The notes beneath the pieces were generated by a model, which made no database searches, was not told where the DNA came from, and was given only the letters and a program-made list of their open reading frames with translations. The position numbers and the translations under genes are program-made. A DNA stretch of 64,000 nt from an uncultured bacterium (GTDB lineage Bacteria; Pseudomonadota; Alphaproteobacteria; Sphingomonadales; Sphingomonadaceae), in the NCBI GenBank assembly GCA_942636505.2, contig CALOGB020000174.1:1-64000 (forward strand), written 5' to 3'. How positions within the stretch are numbered: the first letter of the stretch is position 1; each line of letters starts with the position of its first letter. Positions 28,764 through 37,446 of the stretch are shown here, piece after piece.

Positions 28764-29627
28764 TTAGAACGTGTAGGTCAGGCCGAGGGCGTAGAGCCAC
28801 TGGTCCGCATCGCCGACGTCGGCGACGATCGGCGTGTTCTTATACTTGCCGAGCATGTGACCGTAGAGGACTCCTGCGCCGACGCCGAAGCCGTGGCGCA
28901 GATCGCCCGACAGGCTCTGCACGACGAACAGCGAGGCGTTCGCGCGACGGAAGCCGCTGTCGTTGATGTCGTAGGTGCGCAGGCCGCTGTTCAGCGAGCC
29001 GATCGGCGTCACGGCGGCATAGGTGCGGCCGAAGCCCTTGCCGGCATAATCCGCCGACACGCCGAGCGAGACGAGCGTGCGGACCGAAAGCGGCGTGGTG
29101 TAGTTCACCTGCGGGGTGATGACGTAGCTGTCATAGGTGCCCGAGACGTCGTGGACATACGCGACGCGCGCGGTGATCGTGTCGTAGTCACTGGTGATGA
29201 CGCCGGTCTTGCCGATGCCGACATAGCCGCCGAGCTCGTACGCGGTATCGATCTTGCCGAGTGCGCGGACCTGGCGGTTGTCGATGTCGCCGGTGCGATC
29301 GCGGCGGATGCCGCCGATCACGCCGACTTCGTAGTTGATGCCGACTTCGCCCGTGTTCGGGATCAGGTTGAAATAGAGCTGTGTGCCGCGGAGGAAGAAG
29401 TCATGCCCGCGCACCGTGCCGACGATCGCGCCAGCAGGAGTGAAGGAATTGCTGTCCGCACCCTCGTAATCGGGCATCGACACCGCACCGACCGCTATGG
29501 TGATACGGTTGTTGTCGCGAGGGTCGGTGATCGTTGGCGACGGGTTCGGATCGGTCTGGGCGAGCGCCGGGGTGGCGGTTGCCAGCACCGCGATTGCGGC
29601 AGACATGAGAAGGGTGAATGCGCGCAA
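28764..29627 (-). CDS. MipA/OmpV-family outer-membrane protein
   Basis: 287 residues: signal peptide (cleavage after TPALAQ, about residue 24), then NNRITIAVGAVSMPDYEGAD, which holds the P-x-YEG signature opening MipA/OmpV proteins, and a beta barrel ending in YTF. E. coli MipA scaffolds murein synthase and hydrolase complexes; others of the family act as small porins or adhesins. It lies between the ferritin-like pair and a DUF2141 protein, all on the minus strand, 69 bases after the latter. Confidence 0.87.
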   Translation of the reverse strand: MRAFTLLMSAAIAVLATATPALAQTDPNPSPTITDPRDNNRITIAVGAVSMPDYEGADSNSFTPAGAIVGTVRGHDFFLRGTQLYFNLIPNTGEVGINYEVGVIGGIRRDRTGDIDNRQVRALGKIDTAYELGGYVGIGKTGVITSDYDTITARVAYVHDVSGTYDSYVITPQVNYTTPLSVRTLVSLGVSADYAGKGFGRTYAAVTPIGSLNSGLRTYDINDSGFRRANASLFVVQSLSGDLRHGFGVGAGVLYGHMLGKYKNTPIVADVGDADQWLYALGLTYTF

Positions 29628-29696
29628 GGAAATGCTCCGGAGAAAAAGGTTCCACGTCGCAACGCGGTAAAACCGTTTTCGGTCCGCTGCGATCGG

Positions 29697-30131
29697 TCAG
29701 AAGATGTAACGCATTTTTACCTGTTGCATTTCGGCATCACCGGCAAGCATGAACCGGGCGGCGTCGAAACGCGGCGGACCGAAGCGGACGGCGGCGTTAC
29801 GCGAGAACCCATAGCCCTCGCGCGGGATGCCCGCGATCGTATCGAGCTTCGCGTTGCTGTTCTCGTCATGGATGATCGCGAGCGCATAGCCGCGCTGCGG
29901 CAGGCCCGAAAAGCTGGTGGCGTGGATGCTGGCGGGCAGCGTCCGCGTCAGTGCCTTGGCATCGTCGACGCAAGCCGGAAAATTATCGGGGTCCGCGGTG
30001 AGGCAGATCCGGATCATCCCCTTCGACGAGCGGAGATTGTCGACCTGGACGTCGAGCCGCGTGACGGGCGCCGCCGCCGACAGCATCGCCCACGTCGTTG
30101 CTGCTGCCACGACGAACAGCCGCTTTCGCAT
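29697..30131 (-). CDS. DUF2141 secreted protein
   Basis: 144 residues from the ATG before RKRLFVVAAATTWAM, chosen because it starts a clear signal peptide (cleavage near SAAA, residue 22); a longer frame begins at 30203. The mature part, LDVQVDNLRSSKGMIRICLT then GYALAIIHDENSNAKLD, is the compact beta-sandwich of DUF2141, with the acidic DENxNxKLD loop. These are periplasmic or surface proteins of unknown function. The 375 bases between 30131 and 30505 toward the divergent gene show no further feature. Confidence 0.8.
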   Translation of the reverse strand: MRKRLFVVAAATTWAMLSAAAPVTRLDVQVDNLRSSKGMIRICLTADPDNFPACVDDAKALTRTLPASIHATSFSGLPQRGYALAIIHDENSNAKLDTIAGIPREGYGFSRNAAVRFGPPRFDAARFMLAGDAEMQQVKMRYIF

Positions 30132-30505
30132 GCGCGCCGGCAAGATCGCCGCGTTGCTTGTCGGTGCCGCAGAGCCGATCCCAAAAGCGGAAATAGAGGC
30201 CATAGTTGCACCCGTGTCGTTCGTGATGTCGCCGATGATGGCTCGCCGTGATCAGCCAGCCGCCCCATGCGCCCCGCCACATGAACCGGGGGAAAACCTC
30301 CCCACCTCATGCGATGGTTACCCCATAGCCGTCGTGATCGTCAGTACCAGACCCGGCGCGCCGATGTTGATCGGAATCAACCGCACCCGTAGCGGAATTA
30401 CCACAGCGCCGGTGATTGGCTCGATCGGATCGCCTCGACTAGGGGGCCGCAAGACGTCGCAGGCGCGTGATAGTCTCGCGCGATTACAGCATGATGGAGT
30501 CGTCG

Positions 30506-30847
30506 ATGGTTCTGCTCGCGTTGATCCTGACCGTAACCGGGTATTCCGGTATGCCCCCCGCGACCCGTGCAGGGTTCGAGGCGCTGGGGCGGCGTACCGA
30601 CAGGCTGTGCCCGGCACGCCATGTACGGACGATTACCCCCGGCGACCTCGATTATCTCCAGGACGGGTTCGAGCGGAGCCTGTCGCGGCTGGACCGCGCG
30701 CGGCTGGCTGCCGTCAATACCGCGGACCGGCGTTGCGCCCACCGCGACGGACTGGCGTGCCAGACCTCGGAGACGATGGGCGCGATGCAGACGACGCGGC
30801 TCGTGTCCCGGTTCGCCGGCTATGTCTGTGCGCACCGGGTACCCTGA
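30506..30847 (+). CDS. Small secreted hypothetical protein
   Basis: 113 residues from an ATG with GGAG six bases upstream; in-frame ATGs at 30491 and 30494 are alternatives. A hydrophobic N-terminus (VLLALILTVTGYSG) looks like a signal peptide. The mature region has four cysteines (in RLCPARHVR, RRCAHRDGLACQT and YVCAHR), suggesting two disulphides in the periplasm. No family is recognised. Coding is supported by the signal peptide, the cysteine pattern and GC3-biased codons. Confidence 0.6.
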   Translation: MVLLALILTVTGYSGMPPATRAGFEALGRRTDRLCPARHVRTITPGDLDYLQDGFERSLSRLDRARLAAVNTADRRCAHRDGLACQTSETMGAMQTTRLVSRFAGYVCAHRVP

Positions 30848-30926
30848 CCCTCGACATCCCGCCTCTTTCGCCTGCACGACACGCCTGCTACTCAGACAAA
30901 TAATGAGAGCATAAGAGGGTGTCGTT

Positions 30927-32888
30927 ATGGTCGAGCTGTGCCGCGGGGGCCAATCCCGCCGGAAATTCCTGACGGGTGTCGCGACCGGTGCGCTGACCGT
31001 GGGCTCGCTGTCGATCGGTTCGCAGGCGTCTGCGTTCGTGCCGGAGAGTGCGGTGCCGGCGACGGTGCCGACCGCGAAATTGCAGGCGTTCGACCTGGCC
31101 GACGTCACGCTCGGCGAGGGGCCGTTCCTGCATGCGCAGCGCAAGACCGAGGCGTACCTGCTCGCGCTGCAACCCGACCGGATGCTCCACAATTTCCGGG
31201 TGAATGCCGGGTTGGCACCGAAGGCGCCGGTCTATGGCGGCTGGGAATCGGATCCCCTGTGGGCCGACATCAACTGCCACGGGCATACGCTGGGGCATTA
31301 TCTGTCGGCATGCGCGCTCGCCTATCGATCGACCGGCGACCGGCGGTTCAAGGCGCGGATCGACCATATCGCGCGCGAACTGGCAGCGTGCCAGGCGGCG
31401 TCGGGGACCGGGCTGGTCTGCGCGTTCCCCGACGGGCCGGCGCTGGTGGCGGCGCATCTGCGCGGCGATCCGATCACCGGCGTGCCGTGGTACACGCTGC
31501 ACAAGGTGTATGCGGGCCTGCGCGATGCGACGCTGCTGGCGGACAGCGACACGGCGCGCGCGGTGCTGCTGCGGCTGGCCGACTGGGCGGTGGTCGCGAG
31601 CCGTCCGCTGAGCGATGCGCAGTTCGAGACCATGCTGGATACCGAGCATGGCGGCATGAACGAGGTGTTCGCCGACCTCTACACGATGACCGGGACGGCC
31701 GAGTATCGGACGATGGCGGAGCGGTTCTCGCACAAGGCGATCCTTGCGCCACTCGCGAAGAGCCGGGATCATCTCGACGGGCTGCATGCCAATACGCAGG
31801 TGCCGAAGATCATCGGCTTCCAGCGGGTGTGGGAGGTGACGGGGAAGCCCGAATACCGCGATGCGTCCGAATTCTTCTGGAAGACGGTGGCGCTGACGCG
31901 GTCGTTCGCGACCGGCGGGCACGGCGACAACGAGCATTTCTTTCCGGTCGCCGATTTCGCCGAGCATGTCCTGTCGGCGAAGGGATCGGAGACGTGTTGC
32001 CAGCACAACATGCTGAAGCTGACGCGGGCGCTGTTCCTGCACGATCCGCAGGCGGGCTATGCCGATTATTACGAGCGGACGCTGTATAACGGGATCCTCG
32101 CGTCGCAGGACCCGGACAGCGGCATGGCGACCTACTTCCAGGGCGCGCGGCCGGGCTACATGAAGCTGTATCACACGCCCGAGAACTCGTTCTGGTGCTG
32201 CACCGGCACGGGGATGGAGAACCACGTCAAATACCGCGACTCGATCTATTTCCACGACGACCGCGCGCTGTACGTGAATTTGTTCGTGCCCTCCGCCGTG
32301 CGGTGGAAGGACAAGGACGCGGTGTTGACGCAGGTGACGGCGTTCCCCGACACCGCGACGACGACGCTGCGCTGGACGTTGAAGCGACCGGCCGAGCTGA
32401 CGCTGAAGCTGCGCCATCCGGGGTGGAGCCGGACCGCGGTGGTGCTGGTGAACGGGGTCGAGGCGATGCGGTCGACCAGCCCGGGGCGGTATCTGGCGTT
32501 GGCGCAAGGGTGGCGCGACGGCGATACGGTGGAGATGCGGCTGGATATGCGCGCCGGGGTCGAGCGATCGCCGGCCGCGCCGGATATCGTTGCGTTCACC
32601 TATGGACCGCTGGTGATGGCGGGGAGCTTCGGGCGCGAGGGGCTTGCGCCGGGATCGGACATCATCGTCAACGAGCGCAAATATGGCGAGTATAACGCCG
32701 CGCCGTTCGCGCCGCCGACGCTGGCGGGCGATCCCGACACGATCGCGCGGGGGATGCGGGCGGGGGAGCGGCCGCTGGAGTTCACAATTGCCGCGGCGGA
32801 CCGGCAGCCGGTGCGGATGGTACCGTATTTCCGCGTCGCGCATGAGCGGTATGCGACCTATTGGCCGATCGCGCCGGGATTGGCGTAG
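30927..32888 (+). CDS. Glycoside hydrolase family 127 (beta-L-arabinofuranosidase-like), Tat-exported
   Basis: 653 residues. The twin-arginine signal SRRKFLTG is followed by a hydrophobic stretch. The alpha/alpha-barrel catalytic domain carries GSETCCQHNML (E355, C357) and SFWCCTGTGMENH (C424-C425). These match in order and spacing the zinc-binding Glu-x-Cys and Cys-Cys of the beta-L-arabinofuranosidase HypBA1, in which one cysteine is the nucleophile. A beta-sandwich makes up the C-terminus. The enzyme probably releases L-arabinofuranose from plant arabinan or hydroxyproline-linked oligosaccharides in the periplasm. No other sugar-utilisation gene is adjacent. Confidence 0.9.
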   Translation: MVELCRGGQSRRKFLTGVATGALTVGSLSIGSQASAFVPESAVPATVPTAKLQAFDLADVTLGEGPFLHAQRKTEAYLLALQPDRMLHNFRVNAGLAPKAPVYGGWESDPLWADINCHGHTLGHYLSACALAYRSTGDRRFKARIDHIARELAACQAASGTGLVCAFPDGPALVAAHLRGDPITGVPWYTLHKVYAGLRDATLLADSDTARAVLLRLADWAVVASRPLSDAQFETMLDTEHGGMNEVFADLYTMTGTAEYRTMAERFSHKAILAPLAKSRDHLDGLHANTQVPKIIGFQRVWEVTGKPEYRDASEFFWKTVALTRSFATGGHGDNEHFFPVADFAEHVLSAKGSETCCQHNMLKLTRALFLHDPQAGYADYYERTLYNGILASQDPDSGMATYFQGARPGYMKLYHTPENSFWCCTGTGMENHVKYRDSIYFHDDRALYVNLFVPSAVRWKDKDAVLTQVTAFPDTATTTLRWTLKRPAELTLKLRHPGWSRTAVVLVNGVEAMRSTSPGRYLALAQGWRDGDTVEMRLDMRAGVERSPAAPDIVAFTYGPLVMAGSFGREGLAPGSDIIVNERKYGEYNAAPFAPPTLAGDPDTIARGMRAGERPLEFTIAAADRQPVRMVPYFRVAHERYATYWPIAPGLA

Positions 32889-33003
32889 GTCGGGCGGTGT
32901 AGTCCCGACGTTCGTGCGGTTGCGATAGCCTCTATGCAGTGCGGCGAAACCTGATAGCCTCCCTCTCCAGAGCAGGACGACCTGCCAATACGGAGAGAGA
33001 TGC

Positions 33004-33204
33004 ATGGCACATCAAAACGCCGCGCGCGGGGATACCGGCACGAATACCAGCGCCCATTCCGGCAGGGATCACAAGAGCCTGATCTATGTGATCGCGGGGA
33101 GTATATTGGCGTTGGGGCTGGTGTTGATGGCGTTCTACGATCGGGCGGGCGATCCCATGCCGATCGCATCGGTGCAGAACCCGGTGGTTACTGCGCAGAA
33201 ATAG
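33004..33204 (+). CDS. Small single-pass membrane protein
   Basis: 66 residues with a hydrophilic, His/Thr-rich N-terminus, one transmembrane helix (about 26-44, LIYVIAGSILALGLVLMAFY) and a short tail. GGAGAG lies eight bases before the ATG, supporting translation. No family is recognised; small proteins of this layout are common near sphingomonad envelope genes. It converges with the acetyltransferase gene. Confidence 0.65.
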   Translation: MAHQNAARGDTGTNTSAHSGRDHKSLIYVIAGSILALGLVLMAFYDRAGDPMPIASVQNPVVTAQK

Positions 33205-33214
33205 CGCCGGGTCT

Positions 33215-33748
33215 TTACGACGCCGCGGCTCGGTCGAAGATCAGGATCGGGGCGTCTCTGTATGTGCCCGTGGTGCGCAAGCCGTAGCCTAGCCGTTGCG
33301 CGAGACGGATCGAGGGGGCGTTGGCGGGGTCTATGATGCAGGTCGTCGCGGGGATGCGCGCGTCGGTCCAGGCGAGGATCGCGGCGAGCGCTTCGGAGGC
33401 GTAGCCCTTGCCTTGCGCGTCGCCGGTTAGCGTCCAGCCTGTTTCCGGCGTTGCGTCGATCGAGGGGTCGATGGCTCTGCGCGCCTCGATGAGGCCGAGT
33501 TCGCCTATCAATGCGCCGGTCGCGGTCTCGCGGGCGATCCAGCTGCCGTAGCCGAACAGCGTCCATTGGCCGATCGAGCGGAGCAGGCGGATCCAGACGT
33601 CCTCTCGCGATCGGGGCTGACCGCCGATCATCGTGTAGACGCGCGGGTTGCTCCACATTGTGGCGCAGTCTTCGAGGTCGGTGGCGGCGTGGGCGGTTAG
33701 GGTCAGGCGGGCGGTGGTTAGCGTGGGGGCCGATGTGGGTGCGGGCAT
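33215..33748 (-). CDS. GNAT-family N-acetyltransferase (RimJ/RimL type)
   Basis: 177 residues starting with the typical LTTARLTLTAHAATDLEDCA and holding the acetyl-CoA loop GDAQGKGYASEAL (about 110-122) and the late motif DPANAPSIRLAQRLGYG. This is the Acetyltransf_3 layout of RimJ/RimL-like enzymes, which acetylate protein N-termini or small amines. The substrate cannot be predicted. It is single and converges with the small membrane-protein gene. Confidence 0.87.
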   Translation of the reverse strand: MPAPTSAPTLTTARLTLTAHAATDLEDCATMWSNPRVYTMIGGQPRSREDVWIRLLRSIGQWTLFGYGSWIARETATGALIGELGLIEARRAIDPSIDATPETGWTLTGDAQGKGYASEALAAILAWTDARIPATTCIIDPANAPSIRLAQRLGYGLRTTGTYRDAPILIFDRAAAS

Positions 33749-33800
33749 TCTTACTGTCTACGGCGGATCTTGGTTTAGGGGTATCCGTCGCTGCGCACTC

Positions 33801-33956
33801 TCCCCTCCCTGGAAGGGAGGGGGCGGGGGTGGGTCGGCCCGCTTGAGCCGCTCGCGTTCCGGTTTGCGGAGGCCAGTCCCCCTACCCCCCTTAGTCGCGC
33901 GCGTTCGAACTTGCGGAAGCCGACCCACCCCCAGCCCCTCCCTTCCAGGGAGGGGG
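33801..33956. repeat. Dispersed long palindromic repeat, family B, copy 1
   Basis: The left arm CCCCTCCCTGGAAGGGAGGG continues GGCGGGGGTGGGTCGGC; its inverted copy GCCGACCCACCCCCAGCCCC continues TCCCTTCCAGGGAGGGG and ends at 33956. About 80 bases lie between. A second copy with the same arms and a different, shorter centre is at 56713-56823. It occupies the gap between the acetyltransferase start and the carotenoid genes. Confidence 0.85.
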
Positions 33957-34020
33957 GCAGGTTGGGCTTTTTCTCGTCGTACGGTTTGCACAGTTCAGGC
34001 GTGGCGATGATCCATCGTTT

Positions 34021-34145
34021 GATCCTCTCCCGCCAGGGGGAGGTGTCGCCGGAGGTGACGGAGGGGGAGGATGCGGAACGGAGGTTTCCCTTTCCTCCCC
34101 CTCCGTCTGGCTAGGGCCAGCCACCTCCCCCTGGCGGGGGAGGAT
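34021..34145. repeat. Dispersed long palindromic repeat, family C, copy 1
   Basis: CTCCCGCCAGGGGGAGGTGT with CGCCGGAGGTGACGGAGGGG faces CCCCTCCGTCTGGCTAGGGC with CAGCCACCTCCCCCTGGCGG as an imperfect inverted repeat. The copy at 53302-53427 preserves both arms, so this is a mobile or copied element rather than chance. It lies 65 bases after a family B element, and together they fill the 507-base gene-free stretch before crtY. Confidence 0.85.
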
Positions 34146-34255
34146 TGAGGTGAGCCCCTCCCCTGCCCTCCACCCCCGGCAACGCAGGTTGTCTTCGCGG
34201 GCGATTGGTTCGGAAAGGTTGTTTTCGTGTCCCCCGCTTTGCGCTAGTCGGAGGC

Positions 34256-35422
34256 ATGGCATCGACGATCTCCTGCGACGTTGCGATCGTTGGCGCGGGT
34301 TTGGCCGGCGGGATGATCGCGCTGGCGTTGAAAGCAAAGCATCCGGCGTTGGACGTGCGGCTGATCGACGCTGCGCCGGTGGTCGGCGGCAATCATCTCT
34401 GGTCGTTCTTCGGCAGCGACGTGGCGCAAGGCGATCGCTGGATCGTCGCGCCGCTCGTGGTGCATGCTTGGCGCGGATACGACGTGCGCTTTCCGGCGCA
34501 CGAACGGACGATCGATGCGACCTATTATTCGATCGAAAGCACGCGGCTCGACCGTGAAGTGCGCCGCGTGCTGCCGCCGCATGCTTTGATGCTCGGGCGG
34601 AAAGTGTCGGGGGCTAGTGCGACCGCGGTGGTGCTGGCGGATGGCGACCGGATCGAGGCGACTGGCGTGATCGACGCGCGGGGGGCGGGCGATCTGTCGC
34701 TGCTCGACCTGGCGTGGCAGAAGTTTCTCGGGCGCGAACTGGCGTTGAGCGTGCCGCACGAAAGCCCGCGGCCGATGGTGATGGACGCGACCATTCCGCA
34801 AATCGATGGGTATCGGTTCGTCTATTGTTTGCCGTTCTCGGCCGACCGGATGTTCGTCGAGGACACCTATTATAGCGACACGCCCGATCTCGATATTCCG
34901 GTGCTGGGCGCGCGGATCGACGAGTATGTCGCGGCACGCGGCTGGTCGGTCGAGAGCGTCGTTCGCGAAGAGTCCGGCGTGTTGCCCGTCGCTATGGGTG
35001 GGGATTTCGAGGCGTATTGGCGGTCGGGTGGTGCTCGGGTGGCGAAGGCCGGGATGCGCGCGGGGATGTTCCATCCGACCACCGGGTATTCGCTGCCGGA
35101 TGCGGTGCGGGCCGCTTCGATGCTGGCAGGGCTCAGCGATTTCTCGGGCGCGAAACTCCACGATGCGACGCATGCTATGGCGCGGGCGACGTGGAAGTCG
35201 CGCGGGTTCTACCGGATGCTCGACACGATGTTGTTTCGCGCCGCCGAACCGGAGGAACGCTACCGCATCCTCGAGCGCTTCTACCGCCTCTCCCCCTCGC
35301 TCATCGGCCGTTTCTATGCCGGGCGCTCGACGCTTTCCGACAAGGCGCGCGTTCTGACCGGCAAGCCCCCCGTCCCCATCGTGCGCGCCGTCCGCGCCAT
35401 CGCAGGCAGTATGTCATCATGA
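34256..35422 (+). CDS. crtY: Lycopene beta-cyclase
   Basis: 388 residues of the bacterial CrtY family. The FAD-binding Rossmann motif VAIVGAGLAGGMIAL is at the N-terminus, followed by HLWSFFGSDV, the cyclase motif DARG in GVIDARGAG, and FVEDTYYSD near residue 200. The enzyme closes both ends of lycopene to give beta-carotene at the inner membrane. GGAGGC lies just before the ATG. The stop overlaps the start of crtI as ATGA, so the two are one transcript. Confidence 0.95.
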   Translation: MASTISCDVAIVGAGLAGGMIALALKAKHPALDVRLIDAAPVVGGNHLWSFFGSDVAQGDRWIVAPLVVHAWRGYDVRFPAHERTIDATYYSIESTRLDREVRRVLPPHALMLGRKVSGASATAVVLADGDRIEATGVIDARGAGDLSLLDLAWQKFLGRELALSVPHESPRPMVMDATIPQIDGYRFVYCLPFSADRMFVEDTYYSDTPDLDIPVLGARIDEYVAARGWSVESVVREESGVLPVAMGGDFEAYWRSGGARVAKAGMRAGMFHPTTGYSLPDAVRAASMLAGLSDFSGAKLHDATHAMARATWKSRGFYRMLDTMLFRAAEPEERYRILERFYRLSPSLIGRFYAGRSTLSDKARVLTGKPPVPIVRAVRAIAGSMSS

Positions 35423-36894
35423 GAACCGCAATAGTCATCGGCGCAGGTTTCGGCGGGCTGGCGCTCGCGATCCGGCTGCAATCCGCGGGCGTGCAGACGA
35501 CGATCGTCGAAAGCCGCGACAAGCCGGGTGGGCGTGGGTATTTCTGGGAGCGCGACGGCTTCACCTTCGATGCGGGGCCGACGGTCATCACCGATCCGGA
35601 TTGCCTGCGCGAGCTTTGGGCGCTGACCGGGCGGGACATGAGCGAGGACGTGACGCTCGATCCGGTGCTGCCGTTCTATCGGCTGAACTGGCCCGACGGG
35701 ACGAATTTCGACTACACCAACGACGACGTGCAGATGCGAGCCGAGATCGAGAAGCTGCATCCCGGCGACTGGGCGGGATACGAGAAGTTCCTGCAATATT
35801 CGGCGGGGGTCTTCCACGAGGGCTATGAGAAGCTCGGGCATGTCGCGTTTCTCGACTTCGGGTCGATGATCAAGGCGGCGCCGGCGCTCGCGAAATATCA
35901 GGCGTGGCGGTCGGTCTATTCGATCGTGTCGAGCTTCGTGAAGTCGGAGAAATTGCGCGAGGCGTTAAGCTTCCACACACTGCTGGTCGGCGGCAACCCG
36001 ATGACGACGAGCGCGATCTATGCGCTGATCCACAAGCTGGAGCGTGACGGCGGGGTGTGGTTCGCGCGTGGCGGGACCAACCGGCTGGTGGCGGCTTTGG
36101 TGACGCAGTTCGAGCGGCTGGGCGGCGTGCTGCGGCTCGACGATCCGGTGACGTCGATCGAGACTTTGGGCGACCGGGCTACGGGCGTGACGACCGCGAG
36201 CGGCTGGTCGGGTCAGGCGGATGCGATTGCGGCGAACAGCGACATCATGCACACCTATCGGGACCTGTTGGCGACGTCGCGGAGTGCCAAGCGGAAGACC
36301 GGGTCGCTCGAGCGGAAGAAATATTCGCCGTCGCTGTTCGTGGTGCATTTCGGGATCAAGGGCACGTGGCCGGGCATCCCGCACCACATGATCCTGTTCG
36401 GGCCGCGCTATAAGGGGCTGCTCGAGGACATTTACGACCACGGCGTGCTGAGCGAGGACTTCTCGCTGTACCTGCATCATCCGACGGTGACCGATCCTTC
36501 GCTGGCGCCGGAGGGGCATTCGACGTTTTATGCACTGGCACCGGTGCCGCATTTGGGGAAGTTCCCGGTCGACTGGGACGAGATCGCGCCGATCCTGGAG
36601 AAGCGCATCCTCGACGAGATCGGGCGGCGGTTGATCCCGGATATCCACGAGCGGATCGTGACGAAATTCTCGTACGCGCCGAAGGATTTTGCGGAGGATC
36701 TGAATGCGCATTTGGGGTCGGCGTTCTCGCTGGAGCCGGTGCTGACGCAGAGCGCGTATTTCCGGGTGCACAACCGCGACGAGCATATTCCGAATATGTA
36801 CTTCGTGGGGGCTGGGACTCATCCGGGTGCGGGTATCCCGGGGGTTGTCGGGAGCGCGAAAGCTACGGCGGCACTGATGCTCGGCGGACAATAG
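35419..36894 (+). CDS. crtI: Phytoene desaturase (lycopene-forming)
   Basis: 491 residues. The N-terminal dinucleotide motif is AIVIGAGFGGLALAIRLQSAG with PGGRGYFWERDGFTFDAGPT just after, and the C-terminal carotenoid-oxidoreductase motif reads YFVGAGTHPGAGIPGVVGSA, both hallmarks of bacterial CrtI. It performs the four desaturations from phytoene to lycopene. It is translationally coupled to crtY. crtB, which makes its substrate, is 1.2 kb further on the same strand after two unrelated genes. Confidence 0.96.
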   Translation: MRTAIVIGAGFGGLALAIRLQSAGVQTTIVESRDKPGGRGYFWERDGFTFDAGPTVITDPDCLRELWALTGRDMSEDVTLDPVLPFYRLNWPDGTNFDYTNDDVQMRAEIEKLHPGDWAGYEKFLQYSAGVFHEGYEKLGHVAFLDFGSMIKAAPALAKYQAWRSVYSIVSSFVKSEKLREALSFHTLLVGGNPMTTSAIYALIHKLERDGGVWFARGGTNRLVAALVTQFERLGGVLRLDDPVTSIETLGDRATGVTTASGWSGQADAIAANSDIMHTYRDLLATSRSAKRKTGSLERKKYSPSLFVVHFGIKGTWPGIPHHMILFGPRYKGLLEDIYDHGVLSEDFSLYLHHPTVTDPSLAPEGHSTFYALAPVPHLGKFPVDWDEIAPILEKRILDEIGRRLIPDIHERIVTKFSYAPKDFAEDLNAHLGSAFSLEPVLTQSAYFRVHNRDEHIPNMYFVGAGTHPGAGIPGVVGSAKATAALMLGGQ

Positions 36895-37080
36895 GCTCAT
36901 CAAGCTTTTATCGTCTGATAGAGTTATCCGAAACGGTGTGATTGACATCTGTTGTTTGACGATACTTCCTTGGAAGGTCGTGACTAACTCCGTAATGGCG
37001 GCATCGAGTGTAGATGCCGGCAGCCATCATTCTAGCATCCCTTTAGACCGGATTTCGGTCAGCAAAAGAGGGGATGCATC

Positions 37081-37353
37081 ATGGCCATTACTGTCAAGAG
37101 CGTGGACTGGAACGGTATCAGCAGCGACGAGCAGCAGAAGATCCGCGACATCATCGGCAAGAACTTCGACGGACAGACGGTCGAGGTCGGCGAAACGCCC
37201 CTGGAGGCAAACAGCGGCAACGCCTGCACGACGGCCTGCTCTATCGCGCAGCAGGCCGCCCAGGCCGCATGTAGCCTCCTGCCCTGGCCTGCGAGCACGG
37301 TCTGCAATTTTGCCGCCGAGAAGGCCGGTGATTTTTGTCGGAGCCAGTGCTGA
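37081..37353 (+). CDS. Cysteine-rich small protein, candidate bacteriocin-like precursor
   Basis: 90 residues in two halves: an acidic, cysteine-free N-terminal part (1-44, with a DEQQKIRDIIGKNFDG helix) and a C-terminal part with six cysteines (C49, C53, C64, C75, C86, C90) spaced around small residues and a hydrophobic LLPWPAS segment. This leader-plus-core look recalls ribosomally made antimicrobial precursors such as halocin C8-type peptides. GAGGGG precedes the ATG, and a perfect 10-bp hairpin follows the stop, so it is an independent gene. No modification enzyme or exporter is adjacent. The function is unknown. Confidence 0.65.
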   Translation: MAITVKSVDWNGISSDEQQKIRDIIGKNFDGQTVEVGETPLEANSGNACTTACSIAQQAAQAACSLLPWPASTVCNFAAEKAGDFCRSQC

Positions 37354-37363
37354 GATAGTATGC

Positions 37364-37388
37364 GGGTGCCGCCATCGCGGCGGCACCC
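37364..37388 (+). terminator. Hairpin after the cysteine-rich peptide gene
   Basis: GGGTGCCGCC (37364-37373) pairs perfectly with GGCGGCACCC (37379-37388) around a 5-base loop, 11 bases after the stop codon. There is no T-run, so it may act with Rho or protect the short mRNA. It separates the peptide gene from the LOG gene. Confidence 0.65.
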
Positions 37389-37446
37389 AAATACTCGAGC
37401 CGGGTACCTGCTTGTGACGGGGTATCACATCCCCTAACGCGGGCAC

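Noticed and set aside
33760..34200. Apparent CRISPR-like repetition
   Set aside because: The repeated units are inverted, of different families, and not evenly spaced; they are dispersed palindromes.
36940..36985. Sigma-70 promoter at TTGACATCTGTTG before the cysteine-rich peptide
   Set aside because: The TTGACA is good, but no -10 hexamer lies at 16-18 bases; a second TTGACG nearby has only a poor partner.
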